The notes beneath the pieces are model-generated. The model saw only the letters and a program-made list of their open reading frames with translations. It was not told the DNA's origin and searched no databases. Of a DNA stretch of 23,237 nt, positions 21,352 to 23,237 are shown piece after piece; the first letter of the stretch is position 1; the number at the start of each line of letters is the position of its first letter. A program made the translations under genes and the position numbers. The stretch comes from an uncultured Eubacteriales bacterium (lineage in GTDB: Bacteria; Bacillota; Clostridia; Oscillospirales; CAG-272): positions 1-23,237 of the forward strand of contig CAKTAA010000034.1 of the NCBI GenBank assembly GCA_934526185.1. The letters are read 5' to 3'.

Positions 21352-22185
21352 ATGAAAATCGGAATCATCGGCCTCGGCCTCATCGGCGGATCTTTCGCCA
21401 AAGCCTGGAAGCTGGCTGGCTACACCGTTTTCGGACATGACACCGATGTCGGCACAGAACAGTTTGCCAAACTCGGGCACACGATTGACGAAAGTCTCAA
21501 CGATACAAACATATCCGAATGCGACTGCATTCTTTTGGCGCAGTATCCTGCTGGCGCAGCAGAATTTTTGGACACCTGCGGCGGCAAGATAAAAAAAGGA
21601 GCTCTCGTCATCGACTGCACCGGCGTCAAACGCAATATCTGTATGCATGGATTTCAGGCGGCATCAACAAATGATTTTCATTTTATCGGAGGCCATCCCA
21701 TGGCCGGACTTCAATTTTCAGGTCTTAAATATGCGAGCGCCGCCCTGTTTCAGAACGCCTGCATGATTCTGGTTCCAAAACCCGACGAGGACGTTTTTGT
21801 TCTGAAGCGCGCGAATGATTTGATGCGCGACGCAGGTTTTTTGTCTGTTACCGTCACCACTCCCGAAGAACACGACAAACGAATCGCCTTTACCTCTCAG
21901 CTTGCACACGTTGTCTCAAATGCTTATGTAAAAAGTCCAAATGCAGCACATCACAAGGGCTTTTCCGCGGGCAGCTACAGAGATCTTACGCGTGTAGCCT
22001 ATCTCAACGAAACGATGTGGAGCGAACTGTTTTTAGAGAACCGAGATAATCTCGGCGAAGAAATCGACGCTTTCATTTCTTCTCTTCTCCAATATCGTGA
22101 AGCGCTCAGAAATAACGACCGGGAACGTCTGACGGAATTGCTCAAAGAAGGACGTCTCTGCAAGGAAAGGATAGATTTTCAATGA
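21352..22185 (+). CDS. tyrA: Prephenate dehydrogenase
   Basis: A 277-residue NAD-dependent dehydrogenase making 4-hydroxyphenylpyruvate from prephenate on the way to tyrosine. The N-terminal Rossmann fold starts MKIGIIGLGLIGGSFAKAWK; downstream are VIDCTGVKRNI, FIGGHPMAGLQFSG with the catalytic His, TTPEEHDKRIAFTSQLAHVVS, and the helical dimerisation domain with SYRDLTRVA. The protein is the short, single-domain form without an ACT or chorismate mutase domain. AAAGGAG lies 10 nt before the ATG. It is 45 bp after aroF and overlaps aroB by 4 bp (ATGA), so the three genes form an operon under the leader-peptide attenuator. A tyrosine-branch gene in this operon fits the Tyr codons in the leader. 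Confidence 0.96.
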   Translation: MKIGIIGLGLIGGSFAKAWKLAGYTVFGHDTDVGTEQFAKLGHTIDESLNDTNISECDCILLAQYPAGAAEFLDTCGGKIKKGALVIDCTGVKRNICMHGFQAASTNDFHFIGGHPMAGLQFSGLKYASAALFQNACMILVPKPDEDVFVLKRANDLMRDAGFLSVTVTTPEEHDKRIAFTSQLAHVVSNAYVKSPNAAHHKGFSAGSYRDLTRVAYLNETMWSELFLENRDNLGEEIDAFISSLLQYREALRNNDRERLTELLKEGRLCKERIDFQ

Positions 22186-23237
22186 GAACTGTGCATGTTC
22201 CCGCCTCCCGCTCTTATAATGTTATCATTGGTTCGGATATTTTATCCGATCTTTCCGATCATCTTCCTTCCGAAATATTTAAAGGGAGCACCGCAGTTGT
22301 GACTGATGACACTGTCAATCGCCTTTACGGCGACAAGGTATGTGAGGCGCTGGAAGCTAAAGGATGCCGGGTGATGAAATTTGTGTTTTCTCACGGAGAA
22401 GCCTCCAAAAATCCGGATATATGGCTCTCGTTACTGCGATTTTTGGCAAAACATCAGCTGACGCGTAGCGACACTGTTTTCGCTCTCGGCGGGGGCGTAA
22501 CGGGTGACCTGACTGGATTTGCGGCATCCGTGTATCTTCGCGGCGTCCGCTGGATTCAGATTCCCACAACTCTTTTGGCTGCCGTCGACGCGTCTGTTGG
22601 AGGAAAAACCGCCATTGATCTCCCTGAGGGGAAAAATCTCATCGGAACTTTTTATCAGCCTCATGCAGTCTTATGCGACATCAATGTCTTTGATACGCTT
22701 CCGGAATCCGTATTCTCCGACGGCTGCGCGGAAATTATCAAATATGGCATGCTGTGTGACAGCACGCTGTTTGATTCCCTTCCCGGCGGGCTTGAAAAAA
22801 TTGAGGATATCGTCGCACGATGTGTAGAGATCAAACGGGATATCGTATGCAGCGACGAATTTGATCGCGGCAGCAGACAGCTTTTGAATTTCGGCCATAC
22901 AATAGGTCACGCGATTGAACTTTTAAGCGATTACTCGATTCCGCACGGAAGCGCAGTGGCTATCGGTATGGTTATGATAACCGAAGCCGCCATGCTCACC
23001 GGAAACTGCTCTGAAAAATGTGCGGATACGCTTGTCCGGCTTGTAAAAGCGCTTAGGCTTCCTATACACTGTCCGTATAATGCCGAACAGCTCTTTGAGG
23101 CCTCTCTGCGTGATAAAAAGCGTGCAGGAGATAACCTGACAATTGTTGTTCCGGAAAGTGTCGGACGCTGCTCCCTGAAAACCGTTTCCCTTGAGGAATG
23201 GAAAAACTTGCTTCGCCTTGCCTGCTCAAGCTCAAAC
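22182..23237 (+). CDS. aroB: 3-dehydroquinate synthase, 3' end cut by the window
   Basis: The second shikimate enzyme, turning DAHP into 3-dehydroquinate with NAD and a divalent metal. 352 codons are visible and no stop is reached; family members are about 350-365 residues, so only a few codons are missing. Motifs: FALGGGVTGDLTGFAASVYL (NAD-binding), RWIQIPTTLLAAVDASVGGK, EGKNLIGTFYQP, GCAEIIKYGML with metal-binding Glu, LLNFGHTIGHAIE and IPHGSAVAIGM with the metal-binding His residues, and RDKKRAG. The start ATG overlaps the tyrA stop as ATGA, indicating translational coupling; its start is MRTVHVPASRSYNVIIGSDI. It is the third gene of the aroF-tyrA-aroB operon, which may continue beyond the window. 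Confidence 0.96.
   Translation, partial: MRTVHVPASRSYNVIIGSDILSDLSDHLPSEIFKGSTAVVTDDTVNRLYGDKVCEALEAKGCRVMKFVFSHGEASKNPDIWLSLLRFLAKHQLTRSDTVFALGGGVTGDLTGFAASVYLRGVRWIQIPTTLLAAVDASVGGKTAIDLPEGKNLIGTFYQPHAVLCDINVFDTLPESVFSDGCAEIIKYGMLCDSTLFDSLPGGLEKIEDIVARCVEIKRDIVCSDEFDRGSRQLLNFGHTIGHAIELLSDYSIPHGSAVAIGMVMITEAAMLTGNCSEKCADTLVRLVKALRLPIHCPYNAEQLFEASLRDKKRAGDNLTIVVPESVGRCSLKTVSLEEWKNLLRLACSSSN

Overview
The window reads as a chromosomal segment of a mid-GC, low-GC-lineage Firmicute, most likely class Clostridia (Oscillospirales/Ruminococcaceae-like). The reasons are strong AGGAGG-type ribosome-binding sites, consensus SigA promoters with 17-bp spacers, an HPr carrying both His15 and Ser46, DHODH class 1B (pyrK+pyrD), a type 2 orotidine decarboxylase, a SpoIID-domain protein, an Rrf2 regulator and MEP-pathway genes. 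The placement is inferred from gene content; no rRNA is present. I see no IS element, phage, CRISPR array or tRNA.

Layout. Positions 1-3300 run leftward: an HPr-type phosphocarrier gene, a strongly structured RNA/terminator element, uvrC, rsmD and the 5' end of coaD. Positions 3300-4120 form a divergent non-coding region. It holds the HPr promoter, and on the + strand a near-consensus promoter followed about 180 nt later by a hairpin terminator, so it looks like a small RNA or attenuated leader upstream of a topoisomerase gene. Positions 4121-8713 encode a divergent GyrB/ParE-like and GyrA/ParC-like pair separated by a 321-bp structured gap. Positions 8790-11323 carry two envelope proteins: an unknown exported protein and a SpoIID/LytB-domain protein with an N-terminal membrane anchor. 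Position 11570 starts an orphan response regulator with a degenerate receiver domain. Positions 12393-17456 are a pyrimidine cluster (pyrC, then pyrF-pyrK-pyrD), interrupted by an AT-rich sugar O-acetyltransferase gene broken by three single-base shifts in A runs. Then come ispD and ispF, an Rrf2 regulator with an IscR-like Cys triplet, and a short pyrophosphatase-family protein lacking a signature Asp. Positions 19973-23237 are an aromatic amino-acid operon: aroF (DAHP synthase), tyrA and aroB.

The most striking find is upstream of aroF. A consensus promoter is followed by a 20-codon ORF with its own ribosome-binding site, whose residues 8-17 are FSYFYFYFWY. A long hairpin over those codons comes next, then a 13-bp terminator with a T run. 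This has the architecture of ribosome-mediated transcription attenuation sensing Phe, Tyr and Trp together, unusual for a Firmicute, where T-boxes or TRAP normally do this job.

How the genes fit together: pyrC, pyrF, pyrK and pyrD supply four functions of de novo UMP synthesis (dihydroorotase, OMP decarboxylase, and the two DHODH subunits). aroF and aroB catalyse steps 1 and 2 of the shikimate pathway, and tyrA diverts prephenate to tyrosine. ispD and ispF are steps 3 and 5 of the MEP isoprenoid route. The HPr gene sits apart from any other PTS gene in this window.
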